Part shown: piece by piece, positions 1 to 7,584 of the stretch
Layout of the letters: the number at the start of each line of letters is the position of its first letter
How positions within the stretch are numbered: the first letter of the stretch is position 1
DNA from: Calditrichota bacterium
GTDB taxonomy: Bacteria > Calditrichota > Calditrichia > RBG-13-44-9 > J042
NCBI GenBank assembly: GCA_013150955.1
Contig: JAADJD010000049.1
Location: 1 to 16,794 of the forward strand
DNA: 16,794 bases
Direction of reading: 5' to 3'
Translations under genes and position numbers: made by a program
The notes under the pieces: generated by a model
What the model was told of the DNA's origin: nothing
The model's database searches: none
What the model saw: only the letters and a program-made list of their open reading frames with translations

Positions 1-897
1 GGAAAAAGCAAAATAAATGATATCTCTACCATCTGGATAAACCATTCCCCAGACATCATTTCCCCTTTCTTCCGTCCCACTCTCAACCCGCCGCCAGTTC
101 ACACCATCGTAGTGGGCTATATAGCCCGAGTTTCCTACAATAAAAACGTTATTTTCCGAACTTCCCCAGATCTTGTTGATATTTACAGGGCCCCATGCTT
201 CTCGAGCTACCTCAACATTTGTAAATTGTTGACCATCCCACCTTACAATGCCGTTTCCTCCAAACCATATTATTCTACTATGAAATGCAAAAACAAATGA
301 CATTGGATGATACCAAGGTTGTCCTTCATAGATATAGGGTATCCGCACCAACTCCCACTTACTCCCATCCCAGTGCACCGCATTGTAGGGCAGCCAGGGC
401 CGGGCGCTGTCTGCGTAAATCTCCCCCACCGCCCAGATGTTGTTCTCATCAATGATGGCCACGTCATACAGCGCCCCGCTGCCATAGGGACTGGGGAACT
501 CTATCACTTCCCACTCAAAATCATGGCTGGTGGTATCCATGGTTGTGAGGTTAAGAATTTTACTTCTGGCCAGCGCTTTGCCATCCTGCAGCAGGCGGGC
601 CTGGTAGGTGTAGCTGTGGTTGGGCAGCAAACCGCTGTCGTAGGCAACGGTGTCGCTATCGATCACCACTGCCTGCCACACCAGGCTATCCCCCCGCCAC
701 AGTTGCCACTCCCCATCCTCCGGTACCGGCGCCACCTGCAGCCGCAGCCACACCTCGGTGACCAGCACCGCCTCCGCCTCCACCTTAACCGTCAAGCCGC
801 TGCCCACAACCGGCAGACTCAGCCGCTCACAACCCCACAACAGCCAGATGAGCAACAGGCGCCAAAACACCCGAATGATTCGACTTCTGCTCTGCAA
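1..897 (-). CDS. Propeller-like surface lipoprotein, TTG start, 3' end outside window
   Basis: This reading frame is open for 299 codons from a TTG at 897 to the window edge, so the C-terminus is missing. The TTG is preceded by a good GGGGAGG ribosome binding site, and no ATG lies near the N-terminus. Residues 1-23 form a lipoprotein signal: basic start, hydrophobic run (LLLIWLL), then the lipobox WGC with Cys23. Residues about 33-110 look like a fibronectin-III-type beta domain (GLLPNHSYTYQARL). From about residue 125 there are repeated propeller-blade-like motifs: NNIWAVGE, HWDGSKWELVRIP, IVRWDGQQF, KIWGSSENNVFIVGNSG and HYDGVNWRRVESG. Lipoproteins of this layout are common hypothetical proteins in Ignavibacteria/Calditrichota-like genomes. 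Their function is unknown, and a binding or surface role is inference. The gene stands alone, about 540 bases from deoA. Confidence 0.85.
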   Translation of the reverse strand, partial: MQSRSRIIRVFWRLLLIWLLWGCERLSLPVVGSGLTVKVEAEAVLVTEVWLRLQVAPVPEDGEWQLWRGDSLVWQAVVIDSDTVAYDSGLLPNHSYTYQARLLQDGKALARSKILNLTTMDTTSHDFEWEVIEFPSPYGSGALYDVAIIDENNIWAVGEIYADSARPWLPYNAVHWDGSKWELVRIPYIYEGQPWYHPMSFVFAFHSRIIWFGGNGIVRWDGQQFTNVEVAREAWGPVNINKIWGSSENNVFIVGNSGYIAHYDGVNWRRVESGTEERGNDVWGMVYPDGRDIIYFAFS

Positions 898-944
898 TTT
901 TACCTCCCCGGCTTTTCTTTAACCGCTATCCTCACCGGTGAGGG

Positions 945-1041
945 GGTGTCCAAAAAGTCAAAATTTGTCGATTTTTATTGGACAATAAGGATATTCCATT
1001 GAAACGAATATTTTTCTAAAAAAATCGACTTTTTGGACACC
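945..1041. mobile_element. Putative MITE / IS remnant with 15-base terminal inverted repeats
   Basis: GGTGTCCAAAAAGTC at 945-959 is matched exactly in inverted orientation by GACTTTTTGGACACC at 1027-1041. The inner ends remain partly similar, with GTCGATTTTT-like runs on both sides. The 67 bases between the arms are AT-rich and non-coding. The 7-base sequence CACCGGT occurs at 933-939 and again at 1041-1047, which could be a remnant target duplication, although on the left it is separated from the arm by GAGGG. Termini of this style (GGTGTCC...) resemble those of DDE-type insertion sequences, but I cannot name the family. The alternative is a long hairpin acting as a transcriptional element upstream of the lipoprotein gene. 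Confidence 0.5.
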
Positions 1042-1238
1042 ACCGGTTCCGGCGATATTTTAAAAAGTAATTCTTTCAGAAGGGTTCAATGTCAAAGCTG
1101 TTTCCCTTTAGATTGATATGTCGCTTTCAAAAAATATTCAGCCTAATCGCTCACATAAATTTCGGCTAATTTGATTTTAAAGACCCGATGCGCAAACGTC
1201 CTTTTGGTAGGTTTGGTTTTCCTGAGTGGCATGAAAAA

Positions 1239-1265
1239 GTTATAATTATTCACCAAAAATGTCAA
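1239..1265 (-). promoter_or_regulatory. Weak candidate sigma70-type promoter for the lipoprotein gene
   Basis: On the minus strand a perfect TTGACA (1260-1265) is followed by TATAAC (1239-1244). The spacer is only 15 bases, shorter than the usual 16-18. If it is used, the transcript would have a leader of about 340 bases containing the inverted-repeat element before the TTG start at 897. This rests on motif matching only. Confidence 0.2.
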
Positions 1266-1437
1266 CAAAAAATGTCGGGGAACCCAGAATTAAAAGCGTT
1301 ATTCCTTTCTGCAGAGAGTCCATCATTTTCAGTGCGGAGAGAGCGGCGGTTTTAAATCGCCTTTCCGTTCCTATTGATATTCATCAAAACCACGCGCGTT
1401 TTCCATCAGCCCCGGAATCCCCCAGGTGACGTTCTCT

Positions 1438-2745
1438 TTATGAAAGGATTTCCTCCAAAACTAACGGTTGCGGTTTGGGAATCTGGCCGGAAATGACAAT
1501 CGCATTTTTCAGACGTCGAAACACCTGTTCGATAACGGCTTCTTTATTGGTTCGGATTTCCAGCAACGGTTCTCCCTTCTCCACCGAATCCCCTACTTTT
1601 TTAAATAAGATGATCCCTGCCTGTGCATCCACGGGATCCTCTGCCCGCAGCCGTCCCGCGCCCAGTTCCACGGCTGCCAGCCCCATTTCCCGCGTCTGCA
1701 TGCGAAACACGTAACCACTCTCGCGGGCCTCCAGCGTGGCCCGAAATCGCGCCACGGGATAAGTTTCTGGTTTTTCCAGTACCGAAACATCAGCCCCCTG
1801 TGCCCGGGCCATCTCCAGGAATTTCTGAAACGCCTTCCCGGAGGCAATGGCCGCTTTGCACATCTCCTCCGCCGTTTCCAGATCAGCGGCCTTTCCGCCA
1901 AGCACCAGCATGTGGGCGGCCAGCCGGTAGGTCAATTCCATCAAATCCTGCGGTGCCTTTCCATGGAACCCATCCAGACATTCTTCCACCTCCAGCCAGT
2001 TGCCAACCTTCTTCCCCAGTGGCTGATCCATATTGGTCAAACAGACGACCACGTTTTTCCCGAATTCCCGTCCCACACGGATCAAACTGCCGGCCAGGGC
2101 TCGCGCCTGCTCCATTTCCTGCATAAAGGCCCCATTGCCAACCTTCACATCCAGCACCAGCCCATCAATGCCCTCGGCGATCTTTTTACTCATGATGCTG
2201 GCCGTAATCAAAGGAATGGACTCCACCGTGGCGGTCACATCCCGCAGGGCATAAATGCGTTTATCCGCCGGAACAATATCTTCCGTTTGCCCGATCATGG
2301 CCACGCCGTGTTTCTTTAATAATTGCCTGAACGTGTCCACAGAAAGCCGGGTTTGAAAGCCGGGAATGGATTCCAGTTTATCCAGCGTTCCCCCGGTGTG
2401 CCCCAATCCCCGGCCGGAAATCATCGGCACCGGCACCCCACAGCTGGCCACCAGCGGCGCCAGTAAAATGGAGACCTTGTCCCCCACACCACCGGTGCTG
2501 TGTTTGTCCACTTTTTTACCGGGAATGTCGGATAAATCAATAACCTTTCCAGATTCAATGTACGAACGGGTTAACGCAGAGATTTCTCGATCGGTCATGC
2601 CTCTTAAAAACACCGCCATCAGGAAGGCACTCATTTGATAATCCTTGACGGCGCCTTTGAGATAGGAGGTCACGAAATAGTGAATCTCCTCCGCGGAAAG
2701 CTCCTGTCCATCCCGTTTGCGAGCGATGATCTCGTAAGGCGTCAT
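1438..2745 (-). CDS. deoA: Thymidine / pyrimidine-nucleoside phosphorylase
   Basis: This cytosolic salvage enzyme splits thymidine (and possibly uridine or deoxyuridine) with phosphate into the base and (deoxy)ribose-1-phosphate. Its 435 residues match the full family length of about 430-440. The order is an N-terminal helical dimerisation region (1-65), a glycosyl-transferase-family-3 alpha/beta domain (about 70-330) and a C-terminal PYNP domain (about 345-415). The phosphate site KHSTGGVGDK (81-90) and the motif ISGRGLGHTGGTLDKLESIP (109-128) are intact. By alignment to E. coli DeoA, the catalytic and base-binding residues are His82, Arg168, Ser183 and Lys187. Position 108 is Met, as in E. 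coli thymidine phosphorylase (Met111), where Bacillus-type PyNP has Lys. This hints at thymidine preference. The ATG at 2745 has a GGAG six bases upstream. The gene appears monocistronic. Confidence 0.95.
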   Translation of the reverse strand: MTPYEIIARKRDGQELSAEEIHYFVTSYLKGAVKDYQMSAFLMAVFLRGMTDREISALTRSYIESGKVIDLSDIPGKKVDKHSTGGVGDKVSILLAPLVASCGVPVPMISGRGLGHTGGTLDKLESIPGFQTRLSVDTFRQLLKKHGVAMIGQTEDIVPADKRIYALRDVTATVESIPLITASIMSKKIAEGIDGLVLDVKVGNGAFMQEMEQARALAGSLIRVGREFGKNVVVCLTNMDQPLGKKVGNWLEVEECLDGFHGKAPQDLMELTYRLAAHMLVLGGKAADLETAEEMCKAAIASGKAFQKFLEMARAQGADVSVLEKPETYPVARFRATLEARESGYVFRMQTREMGLAAVELGAGRLRAEDPVDAQAGIILFKKVGDSVEKGEPLLEIRTNKEAVIEQVFRRLKNAIVISGQIPKPQPLVLEEILS

Positions 2746-2779
2746 TTATTACTCCATAATTTAAATAATGATAAAATGC

Positions 2780-2809
2780 AATATACTTTAAAGGAAGAGA
2801 AGAGATCAA
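2780..2809 (-). promoter_or_regulatory. Candidate sigma70-type promoter for deoA
   Basis: On the minus strand TTGATC (2804-2809) and TATATT (2780-2785) are separated by 18 bases. They lie about 35 bases upstream of the deoA ATG. They match the consensus at four and five of six positions respectively. The surrounding gap (2746-3024) has no coding potential that I can support. Confidence 0.35.
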
Positions 2810-2970
2810 GCTATACAGAGAATTTCCAGGCATATGAATGAATGGTTCAGGGGATTTTTCAGATGATAGTCAACATGGATGTTTTATGGGGGAAGGGTCG
2901 ACATACTCATTGCCAGGGTGGAACCGAAACCGTGATCCGCGTGAACGGTTTGGCGAAACTCCCGGCTCCC

Positions 2971-3015
2971 AAGAAAATTCCCCGGCCCACCCCCTGATTC
3001 TGGAGCCGGGCCGGG
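2971..3015 (-). terminator. Candidate terminator after the M16 peptidase gene
   Basis: On the minus strand an 8-base-pair GC-only stem is formed by CCCGGCCC (3015-3008) and GGGCCGGG (2988-2981). It begins 10 bases past the TAA stop. After the second arm the transcript would read GAATTTTCTT (2980-2971), a short U-rich stretch. The loop is long (19 bases), so the element is not textbook, but its position and strand fit an intrinsic terminator. Confidence 0.5.
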
Positions 3016-3024
3016 TAGCTGGAA

Positions 3025-5772
3025 TTAAATCTCTACAGGATTTCCGTCAGCATCGATAAACCGGATCTCACCCAGATTCAGTGCCTCAATCTTTGGCAGG
3101 ATCTTTTCCCGATCGCCCACGATCACCCAAACCAGTTTATCCGGATGAATCAGACGCGGGGCCACGGCACGCACCTCTTCCAGCGTAATCGATTTCACCT
3201 TCTCCGGATAGGTGGAATAATAATCATCTGGCAGATTGAAGATCACCATATTGGCCAGCGAACGCAGCACCGAACCGTTGGTTTCCCAGATTCCTGGCAA
3301 CTTCAGGACTTTGTTTTTACGCACTTTCTCCAGTTCTTCCGGTGTCACCGGCCGCTCCCCAACAATGTCCTTTAATTCCTTTAAAACCTCCAGCATGGAT
3401 TCGCTGGTTTTATCCGTCTGCACCGGTGCGTACGCCAGGAATGGTCGTTGCCCCCGCGCATCCATGACCGCCGTTCCGGCACCATACGACCAGTGTTTGT
3501 CTTCCCGCAGGTTCATGTTGACCCGGGAGGTAAACTCGCCCCCCAGCACAGTGGTCAGCATTTCGATGGCCAGTTCATCCGGATTGGATTTGGGAGGCGC
3601 GATGTGACCCGCCAGGATCACGGACTGCAGTGCACCGGGTTTATCCACAATGTAGACCTGCGAGCGTTCCGGCATGGATACCGTTGCCAGATTCTTCCGG
3701 GGAACATCGCCCGGCTTCCAGTTCCGGAACAGCTTTTCCAGTCGCGGTCGAATCTCTTCTAATGTGGTGGCCCCAACTATCACCAGGGTGGCATTGTTGG
3801 GTTTAAACCAGGTTTGATGAAACCGAATCAAATCCTCCCGCTGGATTTGTTCTACCGACGCTTTCGTCCCTGAGCCGGTCAGGGGATTGCCGTAGGCATG
3901 GCCCTCGCCATAAAGCAATTTCGGGAACACCCGCATGGCCATCTGAATGGGGTACATCTTTTCCCGTTGAATGCTGGCCAGTTGCTGTTTTTTGAGGCGT
4001 TGAAAATCGGCCTCCGGGAAGGCGGGGTTTAAGATGACATCGGCATAAATCTCCAGCGAGGGATCCAGTTTGTCCTTCAGGGCAGAGAGGTAAACCGAGG
4101 AGACATCCAGGCTGGAACTGGTATACAGGCTGGCGCCCAGCAAGGCCAGCTCTTCGCTAATTTCCAGAGCGGTGCGCTTCTTGGTACCTTCATCCAGCAT
4201 GTTCATGGCCAGCTTTGCCGTGCCCGGCAGGGCGAATTGATCGGCAGCGTAGCCGGCATCCACGATCAAATTGAATTGCACCACCGGCACCGTGGGACGA
4301 TGAACCACGATGACCTTCAGTCCATTCGATAGGGTTGCCCGTTTAAATTCAGGGAATTTGGGTGGGGGCGGTGTGCCCGGCTCCGGCATCCGGGATCGGT
4401 CGATTGAAGTTTCCACGGTGGTATATTCCGGGAAAGGATGCACCTCCAGAATGAACACGCCATCGGACAGCCACTTCCGTGCGGTTTGATGCAAATCCCG
4501 GGGGGTGGCCGATTTCACCCGCTGCAGCGTCACCTTGTAGAAGGCGGGATCGCCGGCGTACACTTCATTCTGGGCCAGAATATCCGACTTTCCGCCAAAA
4601 CCACCAATGCGTTCAATCCCTTTAATAAAATTGGAAATGTAGCGAATCTTAACCCGCTCCAGTTCCTTTTCCGTCGGCCCCTCTCGCAGAAACTTTTCCA
4701 GCTCCTCATCAATGGCCCGTTCCACTTCTGCCAGATCCACACCCGGTTTGGCGGTTGCCTGAATAATAAACTGGCCGGCGATTTCCCTTAAATAGGCATA
4801 AGCGGCCACATCGGTGGCAATTTGATCATCATAGACCAATCGTTTGTACAGGCGGGAAGTCTTACCGCTGGACAATATATCGCTGACCAGATCCAGGTAC
4901 ACCCCTTCCAGCGAGCCCCATTGCGGCACGTTCCACACCTTGTAAATGCGTGCCTGAGGCACCCGATCTTCCATGACCATGCGATGGCTGCCCTTCATTT
5001 TAGGAATCCACACCTTGTGAGCCGTCACCGGCGGGCCGGACGGAATGTCCCCGAAATACTGTTCCACTTTTTCCTTCACTTCCTCGGCATTCACATCCCC
5101 GGCAATGACCAGCACGGCATTGGCCGCCCCGTAGTAGGTCTTAAACCATTCGTGTACATCTTCCAGAGTGGCTGCATTTAAATCCTCCATCGAACCAATC
5201 ACCGACCAGGAATAGGGATGGCCTTTGGGGAAGGTGTTTTCCAGAATGGTGGCAAAGACTTTTCCATACGGTCGATTTTCTCCCTGACGCTTTTCGTTTT
5301 GCACCACACCACGCTGTTCATCCAGTTTTTCCTGAGTTATGGCTCCCAGCAGGTGCCCCATTCGATCGGACTCCAGCCATAAGATCACATCCAGTGCCGA
5401 AACTGGTACGTTCTGAAAATAGTTGGTGCGATCCTGATTGGTGGTGCCATTGCGGTCGGTGGCCCCAATCCGATCCAGCGCCTGGAAATAATCGTCATCA
5501 AAATTCTCACTGCCATTGAACATCAGGTGCTCAAACAGATGGGCAAATCCCGTCCGACCGGGCTTTTCGTTTTTCGATCCCACGTGGTACCACACATTGA
5601 CCGCTACAATCGGCGCCTTGTGGTCTTCGTGAACAATCAACGTGAGCCCATTTTTCAACACATATTTCTTGAACGGTATTTCCACATCCCAGTCAGAGCC
5701 CTTCTTTGCCCAGGACGAAGGGACTACCAACAATAAACAAATGGTTATGACCAACCCAATTCTTGAAAACAT
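3025..5772 (-). CDS. Secreted M16 family (insulinase-like) zinc metallopeptidase, two-domain
   Basis: This is a 915-residue tandem M16 protein in one chain. Residues 1-22 are a Sec signal peptide (hydrophobic ITICLLLVV, probable cleavage after SSWA), so it should act in the periplasm or outside the cell. The N-terminal half carries the inverted zinc motif HLFEH (78-82, zinc His78 and His82, catalytic Glu81) and the downstream ligand Glu160 in QNEKRQ. The second half (about 473-910) keeps the fold (LSNGLKVIVV at 481-490) but has AKLAM where HxxEH would be. It is therefore a non-catalytic partner that closes the chamber, as is usual in the family. HWSYGAG near residue 790 matches the conserved C-terminal substrate-contact region. 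The likely role is degradation of short unfolded peptides; the true substrate is unknown. A strong AGGAGG lies eight bases before the ATG at 5772. No membrane anchor or lipobox is seen. Confidence 0.93.
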   Translation of the reverse strand: MFSRIGLVITICLLLVVPSSWAKKGSDWDVEIPFKKYVLKNGLTLIVHEDHKAPIVAVNVWYHVGSKNEKPGRTGFAHLFEHLMFNGSENFDDDYFQALDRIGATDRNGTTNQDRTNYFQNVPVSALDVILWLESDRMGHLLGAITQEKLDEQRGVVQNEKRQGENRPYGKVFATILENTFPKGHPYSWSVIGSMEDLNAATLEDVHEWFKTYYGAANAVLVIAGDVNAEEVKEKVEQYFGDIPSGPPVTAHKVWIPKMKGSHRMVMEDRVPQARIYKVWNVPQWGSLEGVYLDLVSDILSSGKTSRLYKRLVYDDQIATDVAAYAYLREIAGQFIIQATAKPGVDLAEVERAIDEELEKFLREGPTEKELERVKIRYISNFIKGIERIGGFGGKSDILAQNEVYAGDPAFYKVTLQRVKSATPRDLHQTARKWLSDGVFILEVHPFPEYTTVETSIDRSRMPEPGTPPPPKFPEFKRATLSNGLKVIVVHRPTVPVVQFNLIVDAGYAADQFALPGTAKLAMNMLDEGTKKRTALEISEELALLGASLYTSSSLDVSSVYLSALKDKLDPSLEIYADVILNPAFPEADFQRLKKQQLASIQREKMYPIQMAMRVFPKLLYGEGHAYGNPLTGSGTKASVEQIQREDLIRFHQTWFKPNNATLVIVGATTLEEIRPRLEKLFRNWKPGDVPRKNLATVSMPERSQVYIVDKPGALQSVILAGHIAPPKSNPDELAIEMLTTVLGGEFTSRVNMNLREDKHWSYGAGTAVMDARGQRPFLAYAPVQTDKTSESMLEVLKELKDIVGERPVTPEELEKVRKNKVLKLPGIWETNGSVLRSLANMVIFNLPDDYYSTYPEKVKSITLEEVRAVAPRLIHPDKLVWVIVGDREKILPKIEALNLGEIRFIDADGNPVEI

Positions 5773-6357
5773 GCCTCTGACCTCCTCTGATAAGTGATTT
5801 AAACAAATTGTGCAACGAATTCATCTGGGAATTTCCACCGGATGGGGGAATTTCCCCTGCCAACAACAAAAACCGATTATGATGAGATCCACCGGATTCC
5901 GGGGGAGAGATGCTGTGGGAAGCATCGGAAAGGACTGAAAATTCCCAGCTCCGTTTAAACCGGTGATCGGGACGCGTTCATACCATTGCCACCCGAAACA
6001 TGCCATCCCATACACGGTTCCGAAAACCAACGTCCACTCAATATATTTTTTTCCACCCAAAACCACAAATGCTTTTCTACGGGAAGCCGATTTTTATGTT
6101 TCGGGGTTTTCCAGGGGGCGCCTCACAGGGAATGCTTACCTTCATTCATCCTGCTATCACCAATGGACATGGGGGTGCTCCGTTGCGATTTTTGTTTATT
6201 TATCGGGAAGACTACAGCACCTCCCTGAGCCTTCAAGGGTCTCGATGTCCAGGGTGTCCACTGGATCGGCTTTCATCTTTTCAAAAATGCATTTGTTCAT
6301 TTTCCATCTTACTGTAAATTCCGGTTCTATTTTAACAAATGGTGGAGGACGGTTTTC
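5773..6357. other. 585-base divergent intergenic region between M16 peptidase and alkaline phosphatase
   Basis: The flanking genes point away from each other, so promoters for both should lie here, but none is convincing. I see tandem GGGAATTTCC-type boxes (5827-5857), the 10-base direct repeat TCCACCGGAT at 5834-5843 and 5888-5897, and a hairpin GATGCT-gtggga-AGCATC (5909-5926). Open frames on both strands in this region have non-coding composition. Just before the phosphatase ATG there is a clear GGTGGAGG ribosome binding site. Confidence 0.65.
5827..5857. promoter_or_regulatory. Tandem GGGAATTTCC boxes, possible operator upstream of M16 gene
   Basis: GGGAATTTCC occurs at 5827-5836 and again, extended into the palindrome GGGGAATTTCCCC, at 5845-5857. 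The repeats are 19 bases apart, close to two helical turns, and lie 55-85 bases upstream of the M16 ATG. The sequence shows two-fold symmetry typical of a dimeric regulator site. The regulator is unknown and the assignment is inference. Confidence 0.3.
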
Positions 6358-7557
6358 ATGATTCGCCGATACAGCATGGCCAGCCTGATTTCCTTTCTTG
6401 CATTAATCTTCTTCCTTCAATGTCAAACATCGCCCCGGTTACCGGAACCGACCATCGTTAGCGAAACGCAACGGTTGCCTCTGTTAAAAGATCGTCCGGT
6501 GCGCAACATTATCTTCTACATTGGTGACGGTATGGGCATTACCCAGATCACCAGTGCCCGCATCTATGCGGTGGGGCCGGATGGGCGATTGACCATAGAT
6601 CGGTTTCCCATTACGGGACTGGTGACCACGCATTCTGCCGATCGGCTGGTCACCGATTCCGCGGCGGGCGCAACCGCCATGTCCACCGGCGTCAAAACCC
6701 GAAACGGCATGGTCGGCATGAGTGCCGATAGTACCGCCTATTTTACCATTCTGGAAATTGCACAGGAACTGGACAAGGCAACCGGACTGGTGGCCACGTC
6801 ATCCATTACGCATGCCACCCCGGCCAGCTTTGCGGCTCACGTACCCAGCAGACGCATGGAGCCCCTGATTGCCGAGCAATTGCTTCAGCGGAAGGTTAAC
6901 GTGCTGCTGGGCGGCGGCAGGGCGTTTTTCATTCCCCGCGATCAGGATGGCAGCGCCCGCGAGGACAATCAAAATCTGCTGGATCTGGCCCGTAACCTGG
7001 GCTACACGGTGGTGGAGACCCGGCAGGCGCTTCAGGACGCCGATGGCCCTTACCTGCTGGGATTGTTCGCTGACAAGGGCATGCTCACCCGGGAATCCGA
7101 GCCCACACTGGCCGAGATGACCGAAAAAGCACTGGAAATTCTCCGAAACGATCCCGAGGGATTTTTTTTGATGGTCGAAGGGAGCCAGATTGACTGGGGC
7201 GGCCATGCCAACGACGCGGGAAAAACCATCCGCCAGCTGCTGCAATTTGACGAAGCGGTAAAGGTGGGCGTGGATTTTGCGCTGAAGGACTTTCATACCC
7301 TGGTGATTGTTACCGCGGATCACGAAACCGGCGGCATGGCGCTGGAAGGGGGTTCCGTACAGGACAAACAACTGGACATCGACTGGACAACCAATTACCA
7401 CACGGGACAGTCAGTGCCGCTTTTCGCTTTTGGCCCCCATGCCCTTTCTTTTTCCGGGGTCCTGAACAACACCGATATTCCCCGGCTCATTGCGGTGCTC
7501 TGGGGCGTGTCCGATTTTCCCAGACCCTTACAACAATCCACAGAACCGCTCCCCTGA
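6358..7557 (+). CDS. phoA: Alkaline phosphatase (PhoA-type), lipoprotein
   Basis: This 399-residue phosphomonoesterase releases inorganic phosphate from many organic phosphates. It is anchored outside the cytoplasm by a lipoprotein signal: hydrophobic SLISFLALIFFLQ followed by Cys22. All expected metal and catalytic residues are present: Asp57 in GDGMG, nucleophile Ser101 in VTDSAAGATA, His152 and Thr154 in THATP, Glu274, Asp279 and His283 in EGSQIDWGGH, Asp321-His322 in TADHETGG, and His348 in YHTGQ. Compared with E. coli PhoA, His152 replaces Asp153 and Trp280 replaces Lys328. This pattern is common in non-enterobacterial enzymes, where Mg at the third site tends to be replaced. The ribosome binding site GGTGGAGG is well placed. 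The next gene follows after 27 bases, so the two are probably cotranscribed. I saw no Pho box. Confidence 0.95.
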   Translation: MIRRYSMASLISFLALIFFLQCQTSPRLPEPTIVSETQRLPLLKDRPVRNIIFYIGDGMGITQITSARIYAVGPDGRLTIDRFPITGLVTTHSADRLVTDSAAGATAMSTGVKTRNGMVGMSADSTAYFTILEIAQELDKATGLVATSSITHATPASFAAHVPSRRMEPLIAEQLLQRKVNVLLGGGRAFFIPRDQDGSAREDNQNLLDLARNLGYTVVETRQALQDADGPYLLGLFADKGMLTRESEPTLAEMTEKALEILRNDPEGFFLMVEGSQIDWGGHANDAGKTIRQLLQFDEAVKVGVDFALKDFHTLVIVTADHETGGMALEGGSVQDKQLDIDWTTNYHTGQSVPLFAFGPHALSFSGVLNNTDIPRLIAVLWGVSDFPRPLQQSTEPLP

Positions 7558-7584
7558 AATAGACCCAATGGTGAGGGCGATCCC

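Larger units (their letters stand above)
898..1437. other. 540-base intergenic region between lipoprotein gene and deoA
   Basis: No open frame here looks coding. The side next to the lipoprotein gene holds the 97-base inverted-repeat element at 945-1041. A weak minus-strand promoter candidate lies at 1239-1265. At 1345-1361 there is a near-palindrome (GGCGGTTTTAAATCGCC, one mismatched pair), but it lacks the T-run expected of an intrinsic terminator for deoA. The rest is AT-rich sequence in which I recognise nothing. Confidence 0.7.

Noticed and set aside
307-1002. Long plus-strand open frame (231 codons)
   Set aside because: It is antisense to the TTG-start lipoprotein, is rich in Pro/His/Gln, and has no recognisable domain. 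The minus-strand frame has signal peptide, ribosome binding site and family motifs.
5821-6066. 81-codon minus-strand open frame upstream of the M16 gene
   Set aside because: No ribosome binding site or known motif. Trp/Cys-rich atypical composition fits chance translation of intergenic DNA.
5963-6361. 132-codon plus-strand frame overlapping the alkaline phosphatase start by ATGA
   Set aside because: The ATGA overlap looks operon-like, but the translation is His/Ser/Tyr-rich without motifs, and three frames are open together here. The phosphatase has its own strong ribosome binding site.
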